Origin: JAEUSG01 sp964590225
GTDB taxonomy: Bacteria > Fibrobacterota > OXYB2-FULL-49-7 > JAEUSG01
Assembly (NCBI GenBank): GCA_964590225.1
Contig: CAZPWS010000001.1
Span: forward strand, 1 to 64,000
DNA length: 64,000 nucleotides
Direction: 5' to 3'
Position 1 is the first letter of the stretch, and every line of letters starts with the position of its first letter. Positions 1 through 8,984 of this stretch are shown one piece after another. The position numbers and the translations under genes are program-made. The notes beneath the pieces were generated by a model. That model saw only the letters and a list, made by a program, of their open reading frames with translations, did not search any database and had not been told where the DNA came from.

Positions 1-743
1 AACTTCAGGACCATTTTCAAAGCTTCAACCGCCTCATTATAATAACCACTTTTTTCAAGATATACTCCAAACTGGTAATAGCTTTCAACAGCGCGGTTAT
101 CAAGCTCAATTGATTTATCAAATAAAAAACGGATCTCTTTTTCTGGCAATGATTTAGCAATGGCGATTTGTGCTAACAGGCGATATGCAATACTATTTGT
201 TGTGTCAATACTGACGACAGCATCCAACAACGATTTTGCTCTATCAATTTCACCCGAAATAAAAAATGCTTCGGCCTCCCTAACTTTAAGCCCGGGCAAT
301 TCTCCAAGCACAAGTTTCAATTCCTTAACCCACAAAAGAGCTTCCTTGGGTCGCCTTGACTTTATATAAGCATCCGCAAGCGCAAAGTAGGCATATGCAT
401 TATCTGTAATATATTTATAATCTGTAAGATACAAAGATCTTTTAAAGTGAGGTATGGATTCATCGTATCGCTTTTGGCGGAAATAATTCAGAGCCATTTC
501 CATATGGGTTGATCTGTCGAATTTTAAGCTATCACTTGCCGCCAGCCTTTCTCTTTTTAAGTGCTCTTCAGCTTCGGCTTTTGATTGCTCAAGCTCAAGA
601 ATGGCGGCTTTTCGAATCGCTACAACCTCTCTATATGTCTTAAAAAGCAGTACGCCCCAAAAAAGCGTACAGAAAACAATAGCAGCAACAAGATATTTAA
701 AGCCGGGAATCCGCGTAGAAATCTTCTCAAGTGTTTTATTCAT
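1..743 (-). CDS. TPR-repeat membrane-anchored protein (partial, C-terminus off window)
   Basis: This minus-strand frame is open from the ATG at 743 to the window edge (247 codons), so the C-terminus is missing. Residues about 14-36 form one hydrophobic segment ending in GVLLF, which suggests a single N-terminal membrane anchor. A charged helical stretch follows (about 40-75), then repeated helix pairs typical of tetratricopeptide repeats, for example YFRQKRYDESIPHFKRSL, YIKSRRPKEAL and YQFGVYLEKSGYYNEAVEAL. TPR proteins are protein-protein scaffolds, and nothing here shows the partner. A TATAAT on the minus strand (766-761) could serve as its -10. I am confident of the gene and the TPR fold, not of any function. 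Confidence 0.75.
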   Translation of the reverse strand, partial: MNKTLEKISTRIPGFKYLVAAIVFCTLFWGVLLFKTYREVVAIRKAAILELEQSKAEAEEHLKRERLAASDSLKFDRSTHMEMALNYFRQKRYDESIPHFKRSLYLTDYKYITDNAYAYFALADAYIKSRRPKEALLWVKELKLVLGELPGLKVREAEAFFISGEIDRAKSLLDAVVSIDTTNSIAYRLLAQIAIAKSLPEKEIRFLFDKSIELDNRAVESYYQFGVYLEKSGYYNEAVEALKMVLK

Positions 744-783
744 TGCGTATTTATATCGGTATTATAAAGACATAACTTGAACA

Positions 784-1536
784 TCAGGAGTCGAGTGGCG
801 AACGGAGGTCAAAGTCCGAAGTAACGAAATCAAGCAATTCCCAAAAATCATGCACTATAAAATCGGGAGCAACAGGAGATTCGTCATCTATGTATTTACC
901 CGACCGCCTGTTCAGTACGCTCACCATACCAAGAGCTCTTACAGGAGCAACATCAATACTTGGGCGATCTCCAACATACATCGCCTCTTCGGGATCAACC
1001 TGTGCCAATTTACACGGAAGAGTAAAAAAATTTCGTGATGGTTTATCAAAACCAAGACTTTCAGAAAAAAATATAAGACGGGGGTGAAAGTATTTGGCAA
1101 GTCCACATCTATAAATTTTCTCTGCTTGTTTAACTGCCTTTCCCGACGAAATTATACCAATATTAACAGGGGTTGTCTGAGACAGTATTTTAAGCACCTC
1201 AACAACATCAGGATATGGCTTCAACGCAGTATTCTTTGTTTGGTGGTAGGCGGCAACTGCGGAAGCTATTAAAATATGAGGGTTCGCAAATGGGTACTTT
1301 CCTTCTCCCGCCTCAGTTAGAAGATCATTAAAAAGCGCGTTATAGTTAGAGTGTTTTGCCTTTACAATTCTATTGACAATCGCAAGGCACTCTTTAATTT
1401 CCATTCGCAGCCCGTTTTTAATCATGGCTTTAATTCCGTTAAGGCGGGCCATTGCTGCAAATTCAGAAGAGGAATAAAGAGTATCGTCAATATCAAAAAA
1501 TAAGGCTCGTAAAACTCTTTTTCGGCTCGTTTTCAT
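784..1536 (-). CDS. HAD-superfamily (subfamily IA) hydrolase
   Basis: The 250-residue product is a HAD phosphohydrolase. Motif I is FFDIDDTLY (about residues 13-21; first Asp the nucleophile, second Asp the acid/base). Motif II is the IISSGK stretch near 125, motif III the Lys of FDKPSRNFF near 165, and motif IV is YVGDRPSIDVAPVRALGM near 188. A helical cap lies between motifs I and II, as in subfamily IA. The cap sequence resembles the archaeal/bacterial TIGR02253-type HAD group, whose substrate is not settled. It is divergent from the next HAD gene with only 28 bases between the starts. Substrate unknown; family call strong. Confidence 0.85.
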   Translation of the reverse strand: MKTSRKRVLRALFFDIDDTLYSSSEFAAMARLNGIKAMIKNGLRMEIKECLAIVNRIVKAKHSNYNALFNDLLTEAGEGKYPFANPHILIASAVAAYHQTKNTALKPYPDVVEVLKILSQTTPVNIGIISSGKAVKQAEKIYRCGLAKYFHPRLIFFSESLGFDKPSRNFFTLPCKLAQVDPEEAMYVGDRPSIDVAPVRALGMVSVLNRRSGKYIDDESPVAPDFIVHDFWELLDFVTSDFDLRSPLDS

Positions 1537-1564
1537 GCTTATGGGTAAATTATCTTATTGAAAC

Positions 1565-2251
1565 ATGAAAATCAAATTACTTGTGTTTGATGTTGACGGA
1601 ACCATTTTCAATTCTGAATCGATCCTTCTGCATGCCTACACAAAAGCAATTGATGAATATAATTCAAGCTACTCTGGCAGTATAACCATTCCGCCGCGCG
1701 CAGCAATAATTAACCAACTCGGGAACCCAGGAAGAGTCGTGTTCAAAACACTTTTTCCTAATCTTGATATTAAAGAGTATAAAACAATAGGCGCACTTGT
1801 TAGATTTAATCTCATTGCACTAATAAACCAGGGAAAAGGAAACCTATACAACGGAGTGATAGAGTCGTTCAGATTATTTAAAAAGAGAGGCCTACAATTC
1901 CGACTTGCGAGCAATGGTAGCAGAGAATACATAGAAGCGGTTTTCAACTTTTATAAGCTTGCTGATCTTTTCGGAGAACTAATAACGCTTGATAGCAAAG
2001 ATTTAATAGACAAGGGAGACATCCTGATCGCTTATAAGAACGCTATGAATATAGCGCCTGCCGAAATTGTGATGATAGGAGACCGACTAAGCGATTTACT
2101 TGCAGCAGAGAAATGTGGCTGCCGCTTTATCCGTTTTGCGAACGGCCATGGAACTGACGAAGAATTTTATGGTACAAATTGCGAACAGTTTAACCATTAC
2201 GCTGAATTGCCTACGATTATCGAAAAGACCTTGGAGACACAATGCACATAG
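1565..2251 (+). CDS. HAD-family phosphatase, phosphoglycolate-phosphatase-like
   Basis: The product has 228 residues and opens directly with HAD motif I, VFDVDGTIFNSE (residues 7-18). Motif II is LASNGS near 120, the conserved Lys is in the DLIDKGDI stretch near 150, and motif IV is IGDRLSDLLAAEKCGC near 180. A helical cap fits subfamily IA phosphatases such as Gph, which remove phosphate from small metabolites. Its last ten bases overlap the start of the glycosyltransferase gene, so the two are probably co-transcribed and translationally coupled. That context (glycosyltransferase plus debranching enzyme) suggests a sugar-phosphate substrate, but this is inference. Confidence 0.82.
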   Translation: MKIKLLVFDVDGTIFNSESILLHAYTKAIDEYNSSYSGSITIPPRAAIINQLGNPGRVVFKTLFPNLDIKEYKTIGALVRFNLIALINQGKGNLYNGVIESFRLFKKRGLQFRLASNGSREYIEAVFNFYKLADLFGELITLDSKDLIDKGDILIAYKNAMNIAPAEIVMIGDRLSDLLAAEKCGCRFIRFANGHGTDEEFYGTNCEQFNHYAELPTIIEKTLETQCT

Positions 2252-3399
2252 TCCACCTGCTTCCAGACATAACAATGGGTGGGCATGCAATTAATCTTCT
2301 TCAATCGCTCCTGCATACCGATAAACAGAAACACAAAATCACCGTAATACATGGGATATCGCTCGGAGAAGAAAAGGCGATACACCTTCAAGCAAGGCTT
2401 GAAGGAATTGAATTTGTGAGAATAAAAAATCTAAGAGGCTACGGCATCCATTTTATAGACGATATAATGGCAATACGCCAGCTTATGAATAAGATAAGTA
2501 ATATGAGTACGATTGACATCTTGCATACCCATACTGTAAAAGCCTTTCTGTTTGGACTTATATTTGCCGGATACTGCCGTACCGCCCGTTTCTTTCACAC
2601 TTTTTACGGTGGACTCTCCGACAAACAAAGGGGAACGACATCGCGGAAAATTTTTAAGCTTATCCAAAAAAGATTTGCCAATCCGGAGAGTTGCTACATT
2701 GCGTCAAGCGAGACGGAAAAACGGAAAAACATTGAACTTCTCGACCTTCCCGACGAAAAAACAGCCATAGCGCGGTGTGGTATAGACTTTGAGCGGATAG
2801 GCACCACAACAAGACTTGACGCAAGAACACGGCTCAACATCCGCGACAATACTTTTGTTATATGCACAGTCGCCCGATTTACACGAAACAATAACCACGA
2901 GGCACTACTTGATATAGCGCGTATCCTTCGAAGCATCCGCATTAACTACCTCTGGCTTTTTTTGGGTGACGGCGAAAGATTACCATCTTTCCGTAGAATG
3001 GCCCAGTCATCAGAATTGACCGAAAAGCTTTTCTTTGCAGGATGGGTTGAAGACATTCATTCGGTACTTCCAGCCTGCGACGCATTTTGCCTTGCCCCAT
3101 TAAAAGAGCCGTTAGGCAGATCGTTTGTTGAAGCACAAGCCGAAGGACTGCCTGTGGTAGGTTCATCCGTTGGAGCAATTCCGGAAATTGTCATCAACAG
3201 AAAAACAGGTTTTCTCCACCCACCGGACGATTCAAACGCAATGGCTGGCAGCCTTAAGAAACTCTACGACGAACATGAACTCCGCCGGCAAATGAGCGAC
3301 AGCGCGCGAAAGCAAATCTCGGATATCTTTTCTTCTGTAACAATGGCACGGACAATGGAAGGGCTATATGAAAGAATATCTATTCCAAAAAGAGAATGA
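2242..3399 (+). CDS. Glycosyltransferase family 4 (GT-B fold)
   Basis: The 385-residue product begins with the typical GT4 N-terminal strand and Gly-rich loop (MHIVHLLPDITMGGHAINLL). The C-terminal Rossmann half carries the nucleotide-sugar-binding region, including FLGDGE, FAGWVEDIHSVLPACD and the EX7E-type motif EPLGRSFVEAQAEGLPVVGS near 290-310. GT4 enzymes are retaining transferases that use nucleotide-activated sugars. The gene overlaps the HAD phosphatase upstream by 10 bases and the debranching-type glucosidase downstream by 32 bases, so the three form one operon. A role in glycogen or another alpha-glucan is suggested by that neighbour; donor and acceptor cannot be read from sequence. 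Confidence 0.87.
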   Translation: MHIVHLLPDITMGGHAINLLQSLLHTDKQKHKITVIHGISLGEEKAIHLQARLEGIEFVRIKNLRGYGIHFIDDIMAIRQLMNKISNMSTIDILHTHTVKAFLFGLIFAGYCRTARFFHTFYGGLSDKQRGTTSRKIFKLIQKRFANPESCYIASSETEKRKNIELLDLPDEKTAIARCGIDFERIGTTTRLDARTRLNIRDNTFVICTVARFTRNNNHEALLDIARILRSIRINYLWLFLGDGERLPSFRRMAQSSELTEKLFFAGWVEDIHSVLPACDAFCLAPLKEPLGRSFVEAQAEGLPVVGSSVGAIPEIVINRKTGFLHPPDDSNAMAGSLKKLYDEHELRRQMSDSARKQISDIFSSVTMARTMEGLYERISIPKRE

Positions 3400-5320
3400 C
3401 CGTCAATACAGCAAACTCTCATCAATGGAGTGGCTCGAAACGAACGGCTCCGGAGGCTATGCTTCTTCCACTATCGCAATGGCCAACACAAGAAAATATC
3501 ATGGTCTTCTTGTTCTTCCATTAACGGGATATCCAGAAAAATTTGTGCTTCTTTCTTCGCTTGAGGAGCGTTTTGAAAATAAATCTGGCGGATTAAATCT
3601 TTCCTCTCACGCTTACAGTGGCGCAGTGTATCCGGATGGATATACACACATCAAAAAATTTTCCCCTTCTCCTGTTCCTACCTTCGTTTATGCGGCAGAC
3701 AAATTACTTGTTAAAAAAGAGATAATGATGCCAAACGGGGGCGACACTGTTATGATCCGCTACACTCTTGTCAAGAATAGCGAGCAGATTAAGCTAATAT
3801 TGCGCCCACTATTTGCATATAGGATTTTTCACTCTTTGGCAAAAGAAAATGGTTTTGCAAGAATGAATTGTGTCAGAGTAAATGGGGGTTTCAGTTTTGA
3901 GCCTTACGGTAATATGCCAAAATTCTATTTCCAGTGTTCGCACCCCATGGAAATTTATAACGATCCACTCTGGTACAAAAAGTTCGAATATCAGCGAGAA
4001 ATAGCGCGTGGATTTGAATGTGAAGAGGATTTATTCGCTCCTGCTGCCGTAGGTGTTATAACTGAAGGTAACGATGAAATAATAATATCAGCCGGCCTTA
4101 CAAATATTACCGGGGGATTGCACAAGAAATGGAACTCCGAATATGAAGAAAGACTTGAAGCCGACAGAAAGCTAATTGGCCTAAAAAGTCCAGTTAAGGA
4201 ACTCTCAAAAACCGCAGGATCATTTATTACAAAAAAGCAGGGGAAAGTTTCAGTTGTTGCCGGCTATCACTGGTTTCTTGACTGGGGCCGTGATGCCATG
4301 ATAGCATTACCAGGACTAACCCTCACCCGTGGTAATTATGAAGACTGTCTTTCTGTACTTTTATACTTTGCCCGATACGAAAAAAAGGGGCTTATTCCAA
4401 ACTATATCCATCCAAATGGCGAAGCCTCGTATAACACCGTAGATGCAAGCCTCTGGTTCATATGGGCAGTCCAACAGTTTGTTATGGCAACAGGAGACTA
4501 TTCATCCGTTAAAAACAAACTATGGCCGACAATATGTAACATTGTTCAGTTCTATAGTTCCGGTACGGATTATAACATATGTATGCTGGAGAATGGTCTT
4601 ATAAGGGCGGGAGATGAGCGGACACAATTGACATGGATGGATGCTAACGCGTATGGTAAACCGGTAACTCCGCGATGGGGATGTTCGGTCGAGATAAATG
4701 CCCTGTGGTATAATAGCCTCTGCTTTGCCCTTGAACTTTCAAAGCATTTTAAAAAATCTCTGCCAATTCCGGAAGCCATTATCCCAAGAGTCAAGGATAG
4801 TTTTATGAGAATCTTTTGGTCCGCCGAAAGAGGATATCTTGCAGATACAATTATGGACGAATTACGGGACCTCTCTATCAGACCAAATCAGATTTTTGCC
4901 GTCTCACTCCCCCACTCAATGCTCACAAAAACGCAGATGCGACAGGTGATGGAATGTGTAACAAACCACCTCCTGACTCCTCGCGGATTGCGAACGCTGT
5001 CACCTTCAGATCCTCGCTACAAAGGGTTCTACGGTGGCTCGCCCGATGAGCGAGACTCTGCCTACCACAACGGAACGGTATGGCCATGGCTTATGGGCCA
5101 TTACGGCGAAGCTTTGCTTAAAAGTGAAACGCCAAAAGCAGTGGAAAAACTTAAAGGATGGTTAAAAGGATTTGAGCCACATCTCTACGAAGAAGGTATT
5201 GGCACTGTATCGGAAATATTCAGTGGGGATTACCCTCATCGCGCAGAAGGGTGCATTTCGCAAGCGTGGAGTGTCGCTGAAATTTTAAGGCTCTATTCTT
5301 TGCTTGACACCGCCACCTAA
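3368..5320 (+). CDS. Amylo-alpha-1,6-glucosidase / glycogen debranching enzyme (archaeal type)
   Basis: The product has 650 residues. The N-terminal domain (about 15-215) carries the hallmark WLETNGSGGYASSTIAMANT followed by RKYHGLL, as in the GDE N-terminal domain. The C-terminal (alpha/alpha)6-barrel (about 250-645) has WFLDWGRDAMIALPGL, a central NGLIRAGDERTQLTWMDA and a late SEIFSGDYPHRAEGC segment. The family hydrolyses alpha-1,6 branches of glycogen-like glucans in the cytoplasm. Length and layout match single-activity archaeal-type enzymes rather than the long bifunctional eukaryotic ones. The start ATG lies inside the GT4 gene (32-base overlap). The 3' end contains the -35 box of the next promoter. 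Confidence 0.9.
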   Translation: MKEYLFQKENDRQYSKLSSMEWLETNGSGGYASSTIAMANTRKYHGLLVLPLTGYPEKFVLLSSLEERFENKSGGLNLSSHAYSGAVYPDGYTHIKKFSPSPVPTFVYAADKLLVKKEIMMPNGGDTVMIRYTLVKNSEQIKLILRPLFAYRIFHSLAKENGFARMNCVRVNGGFSFEPYGNMPKFYFQCSHPMEIYNDPLWYKKFEYQREIARGFECEEDLFAPAAVGVITEGNDEIIISAGLTNITGGLHKKWNSEYEERLEADRKLIGLKSPVKELSKTAGSFITKKQGKVSVVAGYHWFLDWGRDAMIALPGLTLTRGNYEDCLSVLLYFARYEKKGLIPNYIHPNGEASYNTVDASLWFIWAVQQFVMATGDYSSVKNKLWPTICNIVQFYSSGTDYNICMLENGLIRAGDERTQLTWMDANAYGKPVTPRWGCSVEINALWYNSLCFALELSKHFKKSLPIPEAIIPRVKDSFMRIFWSAERGYLADTIMDELRDLSIRPNQIFAVSLPHSMLTKTQMRQVMECVTNHLLTPRGLRTLSPSDPRYKGFYGGSPDERDSAYHNGTVWPWLMGHYGEALLKSETPKAVEKLKGWLKGFEPHLYEEGIGTVSEIFSGDYPHRAEGCISQAWSVAEILRLYSLLDTAT

Positions 5321-5333
5321 ATTTTACGATAAT
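5304..5333 (+). promoter_or_regulatory. Predicted sigma-70-type promoter for the DUF2934 gene
   Basis: TTGACA (5304-5309) and GATAAT (5328-5333) are separated by 18 bases. The -35 box lies in the last codons of the debranching-enzyme gene. Transcription would start near 5340, leaving a short leader with a clear GGAGG before the ATG at 5370. Confidence 0.6.
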
Positions 5334-5369
5334 ATATACCGTTAAAGAAAAAATTCCGAAGGAGGTTAT

Positions 5370-5597
5370 ATGCCAGTAAAAAAAAGTGCTTCCGCAAAAT
5401 CAGTGGAAACCAAAAAAGCAGCTCCTAAAAAGGGCGCAGCCACTGAAACCCCACGACTCGAGGACTTTATTAACGAAGTTAAGGCTCGTGCGTTTGACAT
5501 CTACTTAAAGAGAGTTCAAAAGGGAGAACCGGGCGACGAAATTGGCGATTGGGCCACTGCCGAGAAGGAAATTAAGGCCAAGTACGGTATAAAATAG
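5370..5597 (+). CDS. DUF2934 family small basic protein
   Basis: The 75-residue product has a Lys/Ala-rich tail-like N-terminus (residues 1-26, resembling histone-like or nucleic-acid-binding tails) followed by a compact helical domain. In that domain RAFDIYLKRVQKGEPGDEIG and a W-x-x-AE-x-E ending match the DUF2934 pattern found in many Gram-negative bacteria. Function of the family is unknown. It has its own promoter (5304-5333), a strong ribosome-binding site (GGAGG, 7 bases before ATG) and its own terminator (5625-5664), so it is a single-gene transcription unit. The tail suggests binding to nucleic acid, but that is only inference from composition. Confidence 0.8.
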   Translation: MPVKKSASAKSVETKKAAPKKGAATETPRLEDFINEVKARAFDIYLKRVQKGEPGDEIGDWATAEKEIKAKYGIK

Positions 5598-5624
5598 TAC
5601 CACCGCCAAAATGTCAATATTAAT

Positions 5625-5664
5625 GGATCCCTGCCACATTCTTGCCGTAGGGATCCCTTTTTTG
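5625..5664 (+). terminator. Intrinsic terminator after the DUF2934 gene
   Basis: GGATCCCT (5625-5632) pairs with AGGGATCC (5649-5656) around a 16-base loop, followed by a run of six T after one C. It lies 27 bases past the stop codon and separates this gene from the KamA operon. Confidence 0.75.
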
Positions 5665-5726
5665 TCCCAATTTACCCCCTCTATGGACAAAAAATTGTCT
5701 TTTTTTTATAAAACATAAAAAAGTAT

Positions 5727-5755
5727 TTGAAAATGGTTTTTATTTTTGTTAATAT
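5727..5755 (+). promoter_or_regulatory. Predicted sigma-70-type promoter of the KamA operon
   Basis: TTGAAA (5727-5732) and TAATAT (5750-5755) are separated by exactly 17 bases in an AT-rich stretch just past the upstream terminator. Transcription would begin near 5762 and leave a leader of about 65 bases before the KamA start. Confidence 0.65.
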
Positions 5756-5827
5756 TAGCGGAATAGAGACCTTTACAAGGTAAATAACATATACGGCCTG
5801 AGGTTGTGGCCAAAGAGGGAAAAAGGG

Positions 5828-6994
5828 ATGCCTCCACTAGCTGTCTTAGCTTTAGGAAAAGACCGATCGCAGAAGTACAAAAAATCAATCACACATTTTC
5901 GACACAGATACTATCCGGCTGTACCAGCTACTGAATGGAACGACTGGCAGTGGCAGCTTCGGAACCGGATATGCACACTGAAGGAACTCGAAAACTTCAT
6001 AACGCTTAGCGATGAAGAACGACAGGCCTTTACCGACCATGCGCACAGACTTCCCTTTGCTATTACTCCATACTACGCATCACTTCTCGATCCACTAAAT
6101 GCTCTGCAGGCAATCCGCAGAACAATGGTTCCAACAATAAATGAGTACACCCGCTCAAAAGGGGAGGCCGAGGATCCCCTTGGCGAAGAGGGACACAGTC
6201 CTGTTCCATGTATTGTTCACCGTTACCCTGACAGAGTTCTCTTTCTTTCAACTAACTTCTGCGCGAGCAATTGCCGATACTGTACCCGTTCCAGAATGGT
6301 TGGAGACCACGACAAAACAATTTTAAGCAGGGAAAACTGGCAGCACGCAATTGAATATATTTCCAGCCACAGCGAAATAAGGGATGTAATCATATCCGGT
6401 GGCGACTTCCTTACGCTTACAGACGAGGCAATAAACTGGCTACTTTCAAATTTGAGACGGATTCCGCATATTGAAATTGTTCGCATCGGAACAAAAGTTC
6501 CTGCGGTTTTACCACAACGAATAACAAATTCTCTACTCAGAATACTTCGGCACTATCACCCACTTTTTATGAGTCTCCATTTTACCCACCCTGACGAATT
6601 AACCTTTGAAACGGAAGTAGCCTGCTGTAAATTAGCTGATGCAGGTATTCCGCTCGGAAGCCAGACTGTCCTGCTCAAAGGTATTAACGACGACATCGAC
6701 ACCCAACGAAAGCTTTATCACGGCCTGTTAAAGGTAAGGGTGCGGCCCTATTATTTATACCAATGCGATCCAATAGTCGGCTCATCGCACTTCAGGACAC
6801 CCATAAGCAAGGGGCTCGAAATTACCAAGGGGCTAAGAGGATTTACAAGCGGATATGCAGTCCCAAACTTTGTTGTTGACGCTCCTGGCGGTGGTGGTAA
6901 AATTCCTCTTTTACCGGAGTACCACGCAGGGGAAGAGGACGAAGCAACCGTTTTACGAAATTACGAAGACCGACTCTTTCGCTACCCAAAGTAA
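5828..6994 (+). CDS. kamA: Lysine 2,3-aminomutase (KamA-family radical SAM enzyme)
   Basis: The product has 388 residues from the ATG at 5828, chosen because GAGGG lies 8 bases upstream; an in-frame TTG at 5804 has no good ribosome-binding site. The radical-SAM cluster motif is C145-x3-C149-x2-C152 (NFCASNCRYC). The PLP-binding motif PGGGGK ends at K358. Asp314 (QCDP) and Asp351 (VDAPGGGGK) sit 44 and 7 residues before that Lys. This spacing matches Asp293, Asp330 and Lys337 of the Clostridium lysine enzyme, where the two Asp hold the substrate epsilon-amino group. Glutamate 2,3-aminomutases and EpmB lack that pair. It should convert L-lysine to beta-lysine. It is the first gene of a four-gene operon and overlaps the next start by one base. 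Confidence 0.88.
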   Translation: MPPLAVLALGKDRSQKYKKSITHFRHRYYPAVPATEWNDWQWQLRNRICTLKELENFITLSDEERQAFTDHAHRLPFAITPYYASLLDPLNALQAIRRTMVPTINEYTRSKGEAEDPLGEEGHSPVPCIVHRYPDRVLFLSTNFCASNCRYCTRSRMVGDHDKTILSRENWQHAIEYISSHSEIRDVIISGGDFLTLTDEAINWLLSNLRRIPHIEIVRIGTKVPAVLPQRITNSLLRILRHYHPLFMSLHFTHPDELTFETEVACCKLADAGIPLGSQTVLLKGINDDIDTQRKLYHGLLKVRVRPYYLYQCDPIVGSSHFRTPISKGLEITKGLRGFTSGYAVPNFVVDAPGGGGKIPLLPEYHAGEEDEATVLRNYEDRLFRYPK

Positions 6995-7980
6995 TGTCGC
7001 TTCTTATTGGACTTACCTACGATTTGCGTGATGATTATCTCTCTTTAGGTTATTCAGAGGAAGATACAGCCGAGTTTGATCGACGCGATACCATTGACGC
7101 CATCGAACGCGCCATTCAAGGGTGCGGTCACAATACACAGAGAATCGGCCACATAAAAAAACTGACAGAAAGACTTGTTAATGGCGATAAATGGGATCTT
7201 GTTTTCAATATTGCTGAGGGGCTTAAGGGCTTATCAAGAGAAGCTCAGGTTCCGGCAATTTTAGATGCCTATGGAATTCCATATACATTTTCGGACGCAG
7301 TTGTAATGGGCTTAACCCTACACAAGGGTTATACAAAGAATATCATCAGAGACAGCGGCATACCAACAGCCGATTTCGCGGTTATAGCTTCCCTTGACGA
7401 ACTCGACATGGTTTCGCTCCCCTACCCTCTTTTCGCCAAACCAATTGCCGAAGGAACAGGCAAAGGAATAAATAGCAGCTCAAAAGCCGACTCAAGAAAC
7501 GAACTAAACTCACTTGTTGCGAGCTTACTAACCCGTTATAATCAACCTGTCCTTATTGAAACCTATCTACCAGGCCGAGAATTCACCGTTGGCATTGTTG
7601 GAAGCGGTAGAAAAGCAGAATCTGTCGGAGTTGTCGAAATAATTCTAAGAAAAAGTGCAGAAGAATCGGCTTACTCATATATCAACAAAGAGAGATGCGA
7701 AGATTTTGTGGAGTACCGCAAAGTTAACGATTCTATGTCGAAAGAGGCGGAAGAGGTTGCGCTGAACTCATGGATTACTCTAGGCTGCAGAGATGCCGGC
7801 CGTGTCGATGTGCGTGCGGATTCTTATGGAACAGTCAATTTTATTGAGGTAAATCCCCTTGCTGGCTTGCACCCCGAACACTCCGACCTGCCAATAATCT
7901 GTTCTGCTTACGGTATTAGCTATTCCTCGTTAATCGAACGAATCATTAACGAAGCTTTAACGCGCGTTAAAAACTGTTAA
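6994..7980 (+). CDS. ATP-grasp ligase, D-alanine-D-alanine ligase-like (first of two)
   Basis: The product has 328 residues and the three-part Ddl fold. It has an N-terminal region with DLVFNIAEG (Ddl-like FNxxEG), a central ATP-grasp subdomain with FAKPIAEGTGKGI, and a C-terminal metal-binding stretch RVDVRADSYG then FIEVNPLAGL. A second ATP-contact segment is LIETYLPGREFTVG. ATP-grasp ligases of this type activate a carboxylate as acyl phosphate and join it to an amine. The start ATG overlaps the kamA stop, and the next gene starts 2 bases after this stop. Stand-alone Ddl for the cell wall is unlikely because two divergent copies sit in one operon with an aminomutase; ligation of beta-lysine or a derivative is the inferred role. 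Confidence 0.83.
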   Translation: MSLLIGLTYDLRDDYLSLGYSEEDTAEFDRRDTIDAIERAIQGCGHNTQRIGHIKKLTERLVNGDKWDLVFNIAEGLKGLSREAQVPAILDAYGIPYTFSDAVVMGLTLHKGYTKNIIRDSGIPTADFAVIASLDELDMVSLPYPLFAKPIAEGTGKGINSSSKADSRNELNSLVASLLTRYNQPVLIETYLPGREFTVGIVGSGRKAESVGVVEIILRKSAEESAYSYINKERCEDFVEYRKVNDSMSKEAEEVALNSWITLGCRDAGRVDVRADSYGTVNFIEVNPLAGLHPEHSDLPIICSAYGISYSSLIERIINEALTRVKNC

Positions 7981-7982
7981 CA

Positions 7983-8984
7983 ATGAGTAGCAAAAAACGC
8001 ATTCTTGTCCTACATGGTGCAATAAATGAACCTGCCTCTAAGGATGAAATAGATACTATAATCGAAGCAGAAACGGTTTGCAGCTCTCTAAAACGGCTTG
8101 GTTATGATATCAAAACAGGCGTGGTCGATCTTGATTTAAAATCATTTCGAAACCGGCTATACGAGCAAAAGCCGGATTTAGTGTTCAACCTTGTTGAAGC
8201 CATTAGCGGCGTTGGAAAATACATACACTTCCCCCCCTTAGTGCTTGACGAACTAAAAATCCCTTATACCGGTTGTTCTGCCCAATCAATAGCTACAACA
8301 AATTCTAAAATTTTAACAAAAAAACTTTTAACGATGGCCAATATTCCAACGCCAGATTGGGTAATGGCCTCTACCGCAAAGGTAAAACCCGACTTAAGCC
8401 CCATACCATGTATTTTAAAACATGTGTATGAACACGCAAGCTACGGGATTTCAGATAATTCATTATTCTATTCAAGTAAACAACTTATCAACAGACTGAA
8501 TACGATTGACCATAGTGAAATTGACGACTACTTTGTCGAACAATATATTGACGGCAGAGAGTTCAATTTGTCAATAATATCAACTAAAAACGGAACTAAG
8601 GTACTGCCACCCGCAGAGATTCTTTTTAACGAATTTGGAAAAAAGGCAAAAATTGTTGGATATGCAGCAAAATGGGACGAAAACTCATTCGAATATAAAA
8701 ATACGCCCCGTACTTTTACCTTTCCTGACGATGATATGCTGCTACTAAGCGAACTTACCACTTTAACTATTAAAACATGGGATACTTTCGACCTAAAAGG
8801 GTATGCAAGAGTTGATTTTAGAGTATCAGCCAATAACGAACCCTTCGTGCTTGAAGTTAACGGCAATCCCTGTATTTCGAAAGATGCAGGATTCGCAGCT
8901 GCCGCAGAAAGAGCGGGATATGATTACGATACTTTAATTGGGGAAATAGTAAAAAATGCTTTTGTTCAGACGGTCAGTAAATGA
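7983..8984 (+). CDS. ATP-grasp ligase, D-alanine-D-alanine ligase-like (second of two)
   Basis: The product has 333 residues and is clearly diverged from its neighbour. Ddl-like features are DLVFNLVEAISG near 60-71, a lid and ATP-binding region with PCILKHVYEHASYGIS, then FVEQYIDGREFNLS and a metal-binding end ARVDFRVSANNEPFVLEVNG with NPCIS. The GVGKYIHFPPLVLDELKIPY segment mirrors the Ddl substrate loop (usually G..GEDG..Q..LE....Y), with clear substitutions. It is therefore a carboxylate-amine ligase with an unassigned substrate. Its last 29 bases overlap the acetyltransferase gene, which indicates tight co-expression in the kamA operon. Confidence 0.82.
   Translation: MSSKKRILVLHGAINEPASKDEIDTIIEAETVCSSLKRLGYDIKTGVVDLDLKSFRNRLYEQKPDLVFNLVEAISGVGKYIHFPPLVLDELKIPYTGCSAQSIATTNSKILTKKLLTMANIPTPDWVMASTAKVKPDLSPIPCILKHVYEHASYGISDNSLFYSSKQLINRLNTIDHSEIDDYFVEQYIDGREFNLSIISTKNGTKVLPPAEILFNEFGKKAKIVGYAAKWDENSFEYKNTPRTFTFPDDDMLLLSELTTLTIKTWDTFDLKGYARVDFRVSANNEPFVLEVNGNPCISKDAGFAAAAERAGYDYDTLIGEIVKNAFVQTVSK

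Noticed and set aside
5804..5827. TTG start for KamA
   Set aside because: No Shine-Dalgarno upstream, whereas the ATG at 5828 has GAGGG at proper distance.
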